Origin: Leptolinea sp. | Lineage (GTDB): Bacteria > Chloroflexota > Anaerolineae > Anaerolineales > Anaerolineaceae | DNA: 64,000 nucleotides | Direction: 5' to 3' | Assembly: GCA_012798535.1 (NCBI GenBank) | Contig: JAAZMZ010000019.1 | Location: 19,305 to 83,304, forward strand | Shown here: positions 31,091-40,759 of the stretch, piece by piece | How positions within the stretch are numbered: position 1 is the first letter of the stretch | How the letters are laid out: each line of letters starts with the position of its first letter | The notes under the pieces: model-generated | What the model saw: only the letters and a program-made list of their open reading frames with translations | Database searches by the model: none | What the model was told of the DNA's origin: nothing | Translations under genes and position numbers: made by a program

Positions 31091-32867
31091 TACCCCTAAA
31101 TTCCAACAAAAAACCTGGTCATTGAAAGACCTGCTGCCAACCGGAGCCGCTTCCGAATTGGATTCCCTGTTCGCCGACCTGGATAAGATGGCGGCAGATT
31201 TCGAAACTACCCGGAGCCTGCTGAAACCCGACATATCCACCGAAGCCTTTTTAAGTCTGGTTGCCCAGCAGGAAGAGATGACCCGAAAAGCCCATATCCT
31301 CTTCAGTTATGCCAACCTGAGCTTTGCCGCCGATACACAGGATCAAAAAGCCCTCACCCTTCTGGCGCGCATCCAGCAGTTCACCGCCGAATTGACCAAC
31401 CGTACCATGTTCTTCAGCCTTTGGTGGAAGGACCTGGATGATGTCAACGCCGACCGCCTGATGGCGGCTGCCGGTGATAACCGCTACTGGCTGGAGGAAA
31501 TGCGCCATTTTAAAAAATATACGCTTTCTGAACCGGAGGAGATCGTTATTAACCTGAAAGATGTGACCGGATCGAGCGCTTTGAATACCCTCTACGATAC
31601 CATCACCAACCGCTACACCTTCAACCTGACCATCAACGGTGAAGTCAAGACCATGACCCGCGGCGAGTTATCCGTGTACATCCGCGAAGCGGATCCCAAC
31701 CTGCGTGAACAGGCTTATAAGGAGTTGTACCGGGTTTACGGGCAGGATGCCCCGATCTTGGGGCAGATTTACCAGAATCTGGTGCGTGACTGGCGCAATG
31801 AACAGATCACCCTGCGCAAATTCGTATCGCCGATCGCTGTGCGCAACCTGGCCAATGACGTGCCCGACGAAGCCGTGGAGACTCTGCTGCACACCACGGA
31901 AAAGAACGCCGGCCTTTTCCACCGCTTTTTCCAGTTGAAAGCCCGCTGGCTGGGGATGGAAAAATTGCGCCGGTATGACGTGTACGCGCCGGTGGCCAGA
32001 TCGGACAAAACCTATTCGTTTGATTCGGCTGTTCAGATGGTGATGGACGCGTATCAGGCGTTTGATCCCGGTATCGCGAAACTGGCGAGTCGGGTTCTGG
32101 AAGAAGATCATTTCGACAGTGAAATCCGCCGGGGAAAACAGGGCGGCGCTTTCTGCCTGACAGCTCTGCCCAACCTGACACCCTGGGTGTTGCAGAGTTT
32201 TCAGGGTAAAGCGGAAGATGTAGCCACCATGGCACATGAACTGGGGCATGCCGTGCACTCCATGCTGGCATCGCAGCACAGTATCTTCACCTTCCATGCC
32301 TGCCTGCCGCTGGCGGAAACGGCCAGTACCTTTGGTGAAATGCTGCTGGTCGATCATCTCTTGAAGCAGGAAACCAGCGAGGCCGTGCGCCGGGATGTGC
32401 TGTTCCGGCAGGTGGACGACGCCTTTGCTACCATTCTGCGCCAGGCGTATTTTGCCATCTTCGAAAAGGAAGCTCATGAAATGGTAGCGGCGGGTGCTTC
32501 GGTGGATGAACTTTCTGCCGGGTATATGGCCAATTTGAAAACACAATTTGGGGACGCTGTGGAGATCAGCGACGAATTTAAATATGAATGGGTATCCATA
32601 CCGCATATTTTCAATGTGCCATTTTATGTGTACGCCTACAGCTTCGGTCAGCTGCTGGTTTTCTCACTGTATAAACAGTACCGCCAGGAAGGCGAGGCTT
32701 TCAAACCGCGTTACATGAAAATACTGGAAACCGGCGGATCACAATCACCGGACAGTATCCTGTCGGCGGCAGGCATAGATCTGCGCCAGGCTTCTTTCTG
32801 GCAGGGCGGTTTTGATGTGATCGACGGCCTGGTCAGCGAACTGGAAAAGATCCCTGTCGTGAGGTGA
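31083..32867 (+). CDS. pepF: oligoendopeptidase F (M3 family)
   Basis: MAHELGHAVHSMLASQHSIFTFHACLPLAETASTFGEMLL (HELGH zinc motif). Start refined to ATG 31083, overlapping the methyltransferase stop. Confidence 0.95.
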   Translation: MSDTPKFQQKTWSLKDLLPTGAASELDSLFADLDKMAADFETTRSLLKPDISTEAFLSLVAQQEEMTRKAHILFSYANLSFAADTQDQKALTLLARIQQFTAELTNRTMFFSLWWKDLDDVNADRLMAAAGDNRYWLEEMRHFKKYTLSEPEEIVINLKDVTGSSALNTLYDTITNRYTFNLTINGEVKTMTRGELSVYIREADPNLREQAYKELYRVYGQDAPILGQIYQNLVRDWRNEQITLRKFVSPIAVRNLANDVPDEAVETLLHTTEKNAGLFHRFFQLKARWLGMEKLRRYDVYAPVARSDKTYSFDSAVQMVMDAYQAFDPGIAKLASRVLEEDHFDSEIRRGKQGGAFCLTALPNLTPWVLQSFQGKAEDVATMAHELGHAVHSMLASQHSIFTFHACLPLAETASTFGEMLLVDHLLKQETSEAVRRDVLFRQVDDAFATILRQAYFAIFEKEAHEMVAAGASVDELSAGYMANLKTQFGDAVEISDEFKYEWVSIPHIFNVPFYVYAYSFGQLLVFSLYKQYRQEGEAFKPRYMKILETGGSQSPDSILSAAGIDLRQASFWQGGFDVIDGLVSELEKIPVVR

Positions 32868-32874
32868 ACCCGTA

Positions 32875-32920
32875 GAAAAAACAGGCTGGCAGAAGAATTC
32901 CTTTGCCAGCCTGTGTGATT
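32875..32920. terminator. terminator-like hairpin between convergent pepF and the Ig-like lipoprotein gene
   Basis: AAAAAACAGGCTGGCA-gaagaattccttt-TGCCAGCCTGTGT inverted repeat with flanking A/T runs. Confidence 0.7.
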
Positions 32921-32931
32921 CTTCCAGAAGA

Positions 32932-33954
32932 TCAATCGATAACCCGGATTTCCTTGCGCAGTGAGTTGTTGTCCTCGTCACTCTCATCGACTGCGTTTGG
33001 TGGATCGATCACAGCTTTGGTCCACAGGCTGGGATACCAGCTCGGATACCCGGCATAAACGCAATTCAGCACCCGTCCACCACCCGGATTGGAATTGTCT
33101 ACATTCCAGGCACAGGCCGGCGCGGCGTATCCCTCGCCCGCCCACCATTTCACCTCATAAGGCCCGGAAACAGCCGTCCCGATATTTTTCGTTTGGACGG
33201 TGACATTCACCGGTTCGCCATCTTTCGGTATGGCCGGATTGAGGGTTATCTTGAGGATGATCAAATCCGGTTTGCCAGCAGCAGCGGGTTCTGCTTCCTC
33301 TTCCGGTGCCACGGCTACTATTTCGACATAGAATGGAACACCACTACCTACACCAAAAAGCTCCCCTTCAGGGGAACGCAATTTGAAATTCCCGCGATAC
33401 GTTCCCGGTTCAGACGGCGCCTTTAGAAAAACGGAAGCTTCCACAGAGGAGCCATACGATACAGTGCCACTTGTCACCGGCACTTCATCCGGCGCGCCCA
33501 TCCGGTCTCCATTGACAAACACAACGTGATACCCGGATGTCCAGGTGCAGGAACCATTATTCTGCAGGCGCCAGGTCTTTGTAAAACCTGTCCCGGTCTG
33601 GATCTCGCTGCCATCGGCGATGGTCACATCTGCCAGAAAAGCGGCCTGATTGCATGGCCGCTGGGTCAGCGTTATGGTTGGTGAGGCGGTCGGAGGCAGG
33701 GTGGGCGTGTTTTCCGCCATCGTCGGTCTGGGTGTGTGGGTGTTCACGGCCGGCGCGGGTTCTGTCGCCCTCGTGGCAGACGTCGGGTTTGTCATTTGAG
33801 CGATGACCGTCTGGGCGATTTCGGTGGCATTTAGCGGCGCGGCAGGCGTACGGCTTGGTTCCACTGGCGAGATGGTGAAAGGCAAATTGCAGGATATGGA
33901 GATTACCAGAAAACTTGAAAACAAAATTAGGATACGCTTTGTTATCGCCGTCAT
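32932..33954 (-). CDS. lipoprotein with NBR1-type Ig-like domain and CARDB-like domain
   Basis: Lipobox LVISISCN; GTGFTKTWRLQNNGSCTWTSGYHVVFVNGDRMGAP...SSVEASVFLKAPSEPGTYRGNFKLRSPEGELFGVG (NBR1-like); C-terminal CARDB-like. Confidence 0.85.
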   Translation of the reverse strand: MTAITKRILILFSSFLVISISCNLPFTISPVEPSRTPAAPLNATEIAQTVIAQMTNPTSATRATEPAPAVNTHTPRPTMAENTPTLPPTASPTITLTQRPCNQAAFLADVTIADGSEIQTGTGFTKTWRLQNNGSCTWTSGYHVVFVNGDRMGAPDEVPVTSGTVSYGSSVEASVFLKAPSEPGTYRGNFKLRSPEGELFGVGSGVPFYVEIVAVAPEEEAEPAAAGKPDLIILKITLNPAIPKDGEPVNVTVQTKNIGTAVSGPYEVKWWAGEGYAAPACAWNVDNSNPGGGRVLNCVYAGYPSWYPSLWTKAVIDPPNAVDESDEDNNSLRKEIRVID

Positions 33955-34154
33955 TCTTCTCTTCTCCCTTGACAATCAGTCTGGCCTGGCCCTGTCATCC
34001 ATCAAACCAGCCGTCGGGTCCATGGTAAGCCGTGGATTTATGATTTGCCTTGACCGGCTGTTCGCGCAAAAAATCCAGACCGAACCCGTGCAGCTTCATA
34101 TAATCGAAAAAAGAAAGGACTATTTGAATTGTACAGGCATAAGAGAAAAAAACA

Positions 34155-34180
34155 AACACCCGCAATTTCCGGCGGGTGTT
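34155..34180 (-). terminator. intrinsic terminator (minus direction) after the Lys-rich micro-ORF
   Basis: ACACCCGC-aatttccg-GCGGGTGT hairpin; minus strand reads GCGGGTGTTTGTTTTTTTCTC. Confidence 0.65.
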
Positions 34181-34211
34181 CAATTATTGACTTCCAATGG
34201 AATGGGTTGTT

Positions 34212-34283
34212 CTATGCAGCCACAGTCTTCTGGCTTTTTTTCTTCTTTCGTTTTTCCTTATCTTTCGGACTTTTGTCTCCCAT
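34212..34283 (-). CDS. 23-aa Lys-rich small ORF (MGDKSPKDKEKRKKKKSQKTVAA)
   Basis: Minus-strand ATG 34283 to TAG 34212, preceded by AGAAGAGGCTACT (RBS-like), followed by a hairpin terminator. Not in the ORF track because of the length cutoff. Confidence 0.6.
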   Translation of the reverse strand: MGDKSPKDKEKRKKKKSQKTVAA

Positions 34284-34503
34284 AGTAGCCTCTTCTTTCT
34301 TGGTAGTTGGAACAGAATGGAACGACGATCAGGTGATACCGAAATACTTAATGAAATAACCTTATCACATTTTTAATTTGTGAACAAGCTGGGATTTTCC
34401 AATCGGCAACACTGCAAGCAATCCATGAATTCGTCAATATTTCTATAGAACGAAAAACCAATTACGAAATGGCCCTCTGAAGTGAACACCCGTGATTTCT
34501 AAT

Positions 34504-35190
34504 TTATTCAGAAGAAAGCAGATTCATAATTTCTGATTCAAAATGAAGATAGGTCTCAGCGGGGGGATCGGCACCATAATCCCTGGCGAAATCAAAGATC
34601 TTTACAATGCGGGCAGGTCGGGAAGATAAAACAACAACACGATCTGCAAACATATATGCCTCTCTGGGATCATGGGTTACAGTAATGAGGGTAAAAGAGC
34701 TATTTCGCCATAAAGTATTAATATCATCGATTATGTGAATCTTTACTCCCCAATCCAGTGAACGGAAGGCTTCATCCATCAGGAGAAATTCGGGACGATT
34801 TGCCAGCGCTCGAGCTAAATTAACCCTCTGACGCATACCTCCACTCAACTGTGAAGGGAGGTAGTCTTCAAAACCAGACAGGTACAGACTATCAAGTATT
34901 TTTAAATTGTCTTCACTGTTTATAAATAGAAGGTTCTTTTTTACTGTCAACCAGGGAATTAAGCGTGATTCTTGAAAAACAAAACCCATCCTGAGATGGA
35001 GATGATCAATTGCACCACTTGTGGGTTTTTCGAGACCGGCGAGAATTTTTAAGAAAGTGGTTTTACCACAACCGGAAGGTCCAAGGATGACCAGTCGTTC
35101 ACCTTTCTTTATATCAATTGACCAATGATCAATGACGGATAAAGTACCAAAAGATTTGCACAGATTTTGAATTCTTATCCAATCGTCCAT
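34504..35190 (-). CDS. NitT/TauT-type ABC transporter ATP-binding protein
   Basis: LVILGPSGCGKTTFLKILAGLEKPTSG...LSGGMRQRVNLARALANRPEFLLMDEAFRSLDW...VTHDPREAYMFADRVVVLSSRPARI. Confidence 0.93.
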   Translation of the reverse strand: MDDWIRIQNLCKSFGTLSVIDHWSIDIKKGERLVILGPSGCGKTTFLKILAGLEKPTSGAIDHLHLRMGFVFQESRLIPWLTVKKNLLFINSEDNLKILDSLYLSGFEDYLPSQLSGGMRQRVNLARALANRPEFLLMDEAFRSLDWGVKIHIIDDINTLWRNSSFTLITVTHDPREAYMFADRVVVLSSRPARIVKIFDFARDYGADPPAETYLHFESEIMNLLSSE

Positions 35191-35921
35191 TTAAACGCTA
35201 CTTTTTCCAGTTCAAATCTGATTAAATATTCTGATATGACGCCCAGCAATATGGCAATAATGGATAATGCCCATACCTGAGTTGTGTTTATGGCCATTCG
35301 GGCATCTAATATTTTGGCACCCAACCCACTGTCACCACAAAGATACTCGGCTACCAGAATCACTTTCCAGGCTTGACCAATACTCACTTCCAAAATGGAG
35401 ATCATGAAAGGGAAAAGTGAACCAAGGTAGATATCTTTGAGCACTCTTGAGCGCGGAACTCGATAAACGCGAGCCATTTCAATAAGTCTTTGGTCGAGGT
35501 TGCGTAAGCCCGATAATGTTGTAAAAATTGAAACAGGCAATAAGGAAAGAAAAGCAATGAAGACGGGACCCTTCCAACCAAATCCCCAGAAAAAAATAAC
35601 AAACGAAAGCCATGAAACAACCGGAACCGCCTGGATGGTCATTAAAAATGGGCGAGCAACTAAATAGAGACTTGCAGATTGTCCAATAATTAAACCAAAA
35701 CACCATCCAACCAGAATGGATAGCCATAATGCGAGTAAAACCTTCCATGTTGTTTGTAATATTGCAATCAGGATTTCTTTTGAAAAAAGATTTGTAATCA
35801 ACACACCTATTGTTTCAATCGGGTCTGGAACAATTATTCCTTTATTGATAATAAAATCGATAATCGTCCAGATTACTATAAGTAAAGCTATACCTGTCAA
35901 TGAGTGGAGACTTTTCTTCAT
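35175..35921 (-). CDS. NitT/TauT-type ABC transporter permease
   Basis: TTWKVLLALWLSILVGWCFGLIIGQS...AVPVVSWLSFVIFFWGFGWKGPVFIAFLSLLPVSIFTTLSGL...IDARMAINTTQVWALSIIAILLGVISEYLI. Confidence 0.92.
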   Translation of the reverse strand: MKKSLHSLTGIALLIVIWTIIDFIINKGIIVPDPIETIGVLITNLFSKEILIAILQTTWKVLLALWLSILVGWCFGLIIGQSASLYLVARPFLMTIQAVPVVSWLSFVIFFWGFGWKGPVFIAFLSLLPVSIFTTLSGLRNLDQRLIEMARVYRVPRSRVLKDIYLGSLFPFMISILEVSIGQAWKVILVAEYLCGDSGLGAKILDARMAINTTQVWALSIIAILLGVISEYLIRFELEKVAFKWTIG

Positions 35922-36946
35922 TGGAAAAAAAAGCGATCATCCGGAATTACCTTTAATCCAGCCGGGTAGTATTTCTTAATTGTTTTCAGAAAATGGAGCG
36001 TTTCCGCTTTTGCATTTTTAGCAGAAACAAACTCAAACTTAATCCGTTTCAGAGCTTGCTGCATAATTGCTTCAGGATAGGGGAGTATATTCGAACTGGC
36101 TTTGATGGACATATCAGTGTTCTCCGAAGACCATTTCACCGATGTCGAAAAGAGATTAATCACGTCATTAATTTCTGATGGATGGTGATCTAAATAATCG
36201 CGTGTTACAAAAAGACCGGCAATCGGTATTCCATTTTTTGCACCACTGACGCTGGACCAGTAGTCCTGATAATCAACAACGATCTTTCCTTTGCCAGTAC
36301 TTAACGCCTGTGAAACAAATGGTTCCGGCAATGCTGCGTATTCGATTTTTCCTTCCATGAATAGGGATGCAATTTCCTGAGGAGGAGCATAGGTAAAAGA
36401 GACATCTTTTTCTGGATCCAGTCCTTCTTGTTGGATGGCAAACCGGGTCAAGATATCCACCGTTTGCCCTCTACCTTCGGGAGAATACACCGTTTTTCCG
36501 ATCAGAGATTTCCAACTCGTAAAAGCAACTCCTTCAGCGGCTAGTAAATAAAAAACTTTCCATTCGTGTACACCCAATAACACCAGATCAATATCGCTGG
36601 CGCTTATATTAACGGCTGTCGTGATAGGAAGCACTGCGAAGGAAGCTTTTTTTGATGAAAGATACCCAATGGCATCATCTGTTGTCTTCCAATAGTGGAT
36701 GTCAAATTGAACGACACCTTTGACTTCTTCGTTCAGGATGCCTGCTAACGGAATCACGGCAGGTCCCGCCGGATTGATTATCTGGATCACTTTACTCTCG
36801 GCAGATAAGGTAGATTGGTGGCTTTCAATAACGGGACTGCAGGCATTTAAAATAAAAATACCTGAAATAAATATCAACAGAAGATAAGTCCCATCTTTGG
36901 GATTGAAATTGCTCACAAAGCAAGTTGGTGGCATGTTTACTTTCAT
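35918..36946 (-). CDS. NMT1/SsuA-like ABC transporter substrate-binding lipoprotein
   Basis: Lipobox FILNAC; FAVLPITTAVNIS...WKSLIGKTVYSPEGRGQTVDILTRFAIQQEGLDPEKDVSFTY...EYAALPEPFVSQAL. Confidence 0.88.
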   Translation of the reverse strand: MKVNMPPTCFVSNFNPKDGTYLLLIFISGIFILNACSPVIESHQSTLSAESKVIQIINPAGPAVIPLAGILNEEVKGVVQFDIHYWKTTDDAIGYLSSKKASFAVLPITTAVNISASDIDLVLLGVHEWKVFYLLAAEGVAFTSWKSLIGKTVYSPEGRGQTVDILTRFAIQQEGLDPEKDVSFTYAPPQEIASLFMEGKIEYAALPEPFVSQALSTGKGKIVVDYQDYWSSVSGAKNGIPIAGLFVTRDYLDHHPSEINDVINLFSTSVKWSSENTDMSIKASSNILPYPEAIMQQALKRIKFEFVSAKNAKAETLHFLKTIKKYYPAGLKVIPDDRFFFQ

Positions 36947-37123
36947 CGTTTCTTTTTTTTACGTAGATTTTTCAGATTTAGGTAATGTGTAGTCGAAAAT
37001 TATAACGCTATAAAATGCAATAGCAAATAAAAGCAAATGCAAAAAAATGCATTATAATTTCCCTGCTGATATAAATTGATAGATCAATTTTTATTCTCAC
37101 GATTTCTTTATGAGGGAAGAATA

Positions 37124-38752
37124 ATGATTACAACCGAAGAGCGGATTTCTTCAATAACCAGGCGTTTTAATGCTGATCGAAGTAATCTTATTCAAATATT
37201 ACAGGAAGTCAAAAAGGAAGAATCGCAAATATCTTCTTCTGCTATGCAGATAATCGCATCGAATCTCGGAATGGAACCGGCAGAAGTTTATTCAGTTGTT
37301 ACATTTTATCCATTTCTGGGTGAGCAAAAACAGGGGCGATACACTATTAGATTGTGCCGGACTCTTTCCTGCCATATGAAGGATAAAGACGGCATTGCCG
37401 AACAATTATCCAATGAGTTGGGTATATCTTTTGGACAAACGACCTCTGACGGTCTTTTTTCGCTCGAGTGGACAGGTTGCCTGGGCGCATGCGATCAAGG
37501 ACCGGCATTATTGGTCAATGACAATTTATATACTCATCTTTCTGTAGGCAGTGTGAAACAGATCATTCACAAATACAGAGAATTGGCCGCAGAAAAGGAA
37601 AAAAGCCCGCATGATCAACCCGGCAAGGTAATAACACCAGGATATATTAATTTACAATCCTTCCCGAATTATGAACCCTGGAAAGGCATCAAATCACTCA
37701 TTCGAAAATCACCCGTAGAAATAGCCCATGATCTTTCTTTGAGCGATGGGATTTTTACGTCAGAGTTGAAGTCTCTTCTAGACGAGGCAAAAAAGGGAAA
37801 GGCGGAGTTTAAATATATAGTCTGCAATTCTGATGAAAGTGGTCCGGGATCCTTTAAAGATCGTTTCCTTCTATCGAACTATGCCGATCTGATGATAGAA
37901 GGTATGTTGATTTGTGGTTATATCTCTGGTGCTTCTAAAGGGATAATCTATCTACGAGGGCAGTACGCGGACCTGCAGAACCATCTACACAGAGTACTGG
38001 TTGATTGTCGTCAAAAAAACTATCTTGGCCATGAGGTTTTTGGGCTTGCGGGATTCAATTTTGATATTGAGATACGGATGGGCGCGGGAGGATACATCGG
38101 TAAAAATGATGGTGCCTTGATCAATGTGCTTAATGGGCAACGTACTGAACCTGCAGTTATTTCAAGGGCGCATTTTATTACCACTATCGAGGACTTCATC
38201 CGGGTTTCCTGCTCTTCTGAAAAAGGGAAAAAAACCCAAAACCAGATCAGCAAACCCTCTTTTTCATCAAAGGTGTTTTCTGTTTCTGGAGATTGTACCC
38301 GGCCAGGAATTTATGAACTCCCGTTGGGAATCTCAATAACTTCACTTTTAGAGATTGTAGGAGGGAAAAATGCCAATGGAGTTTTACTGGGTGGAGTAAC
38401 AGGCAAATATATTGCCGCAGAAGACTTTGAACTTCCGGTTATGCAGGAAAGCGTAAACACAGGGGCAACAGTAGTGGTTATAGGACCTGACCGGAATATG
38501 ATCGAGATTGCGAAAAACCTGCTGGAATTTTTTATTGAAGAATCCTGCGGGCAGTGTACTCCCTGTCGTGAAGGCGTTCCCAAACTGCTGGAAGGATTGA
38601 AAAGCAGGCAAATATCTACTTCGAGATATTACCTGCTGGATTTATGCGAATTGAGCGAATGTATAAAGCTAACATCAAAATGCAACATTGGTAGATCTGC
38701 TCCCGATATTTTTCTTTCAGTAATGAAGAAAAAGAGATCAACACAATCTTAG
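37124..38752 (+). CDS. NuoE-NuoF-like fusion protein (hydrogenase-associated), degenerate NADH/FMN site
   Basis: N-terminal 2Fe-2S thioredoxin-like CRTLSC...FSLEWTGCLGACDQGPALLVN; C-terminal NuoF-like YIVCNSDESGPGSFKDRFLL...SCGQCTPCREG...CNIGRSAPDIFLSVMK. Gly-rich GRGGAGFPTG absent. Confidence 0.87.
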   Translation: MITTEERISSITRRFNADRSNLIQILQEVKKEESQISSSAMQIIASNLGMEPAEVYSVVTFYPFLGEQKQGRYTIRLCRTLSCHMKDKDGIAEQLSNELGISFGQTTSDGLFSLEWTGCLGACDQGPALLVNDNLYTHLSVGSVKQIIHKYRELAAEKEKSPHDQPGKVITPGYINLQSFPNYEPWKGIKSLIRKSPVEIAHDLSLSDGIFTSELKSLLDEAKKGKAEFKYIVCNSDESGPGSFKDRFLLSNYADLMIEGMLICGYISGASKGIIYLRGQYADLQNHLHRVLVDCRQKNYLGHEVFGLAGFNFDIEIRMGAGGYIGKNDGALINVLNGQRTEPAVISRAHFITTIEDFIRVSCSSEKGKKTQNQISKPSFSSKVFSVSGDCTRPGIYELPLGISITSLLEIVGGKNANGVLLGGVTGKYIAAEDFELPVMQESVNTGATVVVIGPDRNMIEIAKNLLEFFIEESCGQCTPCREGVPKLLEGLKSRQISTSRYYLLDLCELSECIKLTSKCNIGRSAPDIFLSVMKKKRSTQS

Positions 38753-38805
38753 AAGAACAGCTCACCAAACCCGCATCTCCCCTGGAATTATAAAAGGAGG
38801 AATCT

Positions 38806-40725
38806 ATGCAAAACTTTCTAAATAACAACTCGGGTTTACCTCTACCATTGAACGAAGATACTGGCCTGCTGGTGAAAGAAAAAAATCCGGCAAAAACCAC
38901 AGTCAACCTGACGATTGATAATCGCAGCATGGAGGTAGCCTTTGGAACGACCATTCTTGAAGCTGCGAGACAGACTAATATTTATATTCCTACACTATGC
39001 TCTCACCCGGATCTCTGTATCACAGGGTCTTGCCGCATATGCGTGGTTGAAATAGAAGGGATGGAAATCCTGCATACATCCTGCGATTATCCCATCACAC
39101 AACCCATCAGGGTTTTTACCTGTTCGCCGAAAGTGCAAAAAGCTCGAGCTTATATCCTTGATTTATTGATTTCAAAGCATTATGGTGAGTGCTTTGAATG
39201 CGGCCGAAAAGATAACTGTGAATTGCCGGCCCTGGCAAAACAATTCAGTACGGCGTTCTTGCGCTTTGGGAAACCTTCACCTCATTCCGAGATTGATGAT
39301 TCCAGTCATTCAATTACACGGGATATGAACAAATGCGTCTATTGTCAGCGTTGCGTTCAAACTTGCAATGACATTCAGGGTATTGGTTGCCTTGCCCCAA
39401 TTGGTAGAGGGAAGAATATCAAAATAGCCAACTTTTTAGATATGCCACTGGGTGAAGCGATTTGTATTAATTGTGGACAGTGCGTTGACCGATGTCCGAC
39501 AGGTGCATTGCAGGTAAAAGACTCAACGGTTGATGTCATGAAAGCCATCAACGACCCGAATAAACATGTTGTAATTCAAACCGCCCCTGCTCCACGGGCA
39601 GCGATTGGTGAGTACTTTGGTTTGGAGCCGGGTCATGCCCTCACATTTGAGATGAACACTGCTTTGCGGCAATGTGGTTTTGATAAGGTGTTCGATACAA
39701 ATTTCAGCGCCGACCTTACCATCATTGAAGAAGGTACTGAATTGATCCAGCGGTTGTATAAATTCCTGGTTGAGAAAGACAATTCGATTTCCCTTCCTCA
39801 ATTTACATCCTGTTCTCCGGGTTGGATAAAATATCTCGAACATTTTTATCCTGAATTTATTCCCAATCTTTCCACGGCCAAATCGCCACAACAGATGTTC
39901 GGAGCTGTGATTAAAACGTATTATGCCAGACAGACCGGAATTAACCCCAAAGATATTGTTACTGTTGCCTTAATGCCCTGTACCGCCAAGAAATTTGAAT
40001 GTAATCGACCTGAGATGGAATCAAGCGGATATAAGGATGTTGATTACGCAATTACCACTGTAGAAATGGCAAGGATGTTGAAAAGCAAGAACATCGATTT
40101 GCCTAAATTGACAAAATCAGAATTTGACGATCCCTTTGGCACAGCAACCGGATCAGGTGTGATCTTTGGTGCCACCGGTGGTGTTATGGAATCTGCACTT
40201 CGTACAGTACTGGAATTGGTGACCGGCGATAGTGTGGAAACCTATTTTAATCACGCTGACATACAACCCATTCGTGGCATGGAGGGTATCCGGAAGGTTG
40301 AGATCGTGATTCCAAAAATCGGGCCGGTTCCTGCAATTATTAAGAACATCGTTCCAGATATGGAATGGTTAAAGGGAGTGACATTGAAACTTGCCGTAGC
40401 TCATGGGACTGTCAATGCCAGAAAGGTGTTGGAAAATATTAGGGCTGGCGGTGAGTTGGCTTCATTTCATTTTATCGAATTTATGGCTTGCCCCGGTGGC
40501 TGCCTAGGCGGCGGCGGCCAACCTGTTCCAACCAGTGAGGCAATTCGACAGGCCCGCGCACGTGCCATCTATTCTGAAGATAACAACTATATGATACGTA
40601 AATCTCATGAAAACCCCGCCGTATTGAAGCTTTATGAAGATTTTCTAAAGGAAGGTCCGGGTGGCCATCTGAGTCATAAACTATTACATACAAGGTATAC
40701 ACCCAGAGGGAAAAAACTGAATTGA
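38806..40725 (+). CDS. [FeFe] hydrogenase, group A-like, with 2Fe-2S, His-Cys3 4Fe-4S and two 4Fe-4S domains
   Basis: CSHPDLCITGSCRICVVE; HYGECFECGRKDNCEL; CVYCQRCVQTCND; CINCGQCVDRCPTGA; L1 TSCSPGW, L2 MPCTAKKFE, L3 EFMACPGGCLGGGGQP. Confidence 0.95.
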   Translation: MQNFLNNNSGLPLPLNEDTGLLVKEKNPAKTTVNLTIDNRSMEVAFGTTILEAARQTNIYIPTLCSHPDLCITGSCRICVVEIEGMEILHTSCDYPITQPIRVFTCSPKVQKARAYILDLLISKHYGECFECGRKDNCELPALAKQFSTAFLRFGKPSPHSEIDDSSHSITRDMNKCVYCQRCVQTCNDIQGIGCLAPIGRGKNIKIANFLDMPLGEAICINCGQCVDRCPTGALQVKDSTVDVMKAINDPNKHVVIQTAPAPRAAIGEYFGLEPGHALTFEMNTALRQCGFDKVFDTNFSADLTIIEEGTELIQRLYKFLVEKDNSISLPQFTSCSPGWIKYLEHFYPEFIPNLSTAKSPQQMFGAVIKTYYARQTGINPKDIVTVALMPCTAKKFECNRPEMESSGYKDVDYAITTVEMARMLKSKNIDLPKLTKSEFDDPFGTATGSGVIFGATGGVMESALRTVLELVTGDSVETYFNHADIQPIRGMEGIRKVEIVIPKIGPVPAIIKNIVPDMEWLKGVTLKLAVAHGTVNARKVLENIRAGGELASFHFIEFMACPGGCLGGGGQPVPTSEAIRQARARAIYSEDNNYMIRKSHENPAVLKLYEDFLKEGPGGHLSHKLLHTRYTPRGKKLN

Positions 40726-40759
40726 ATCTCGATTCACAAGAAACCAGCAACGAATAATT

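Noticed and set aside
31668-32606. 312-aa minus-strand ORF inside pepF
   Set aside because: Shadow ORF of a well-supported M3 peptidase.
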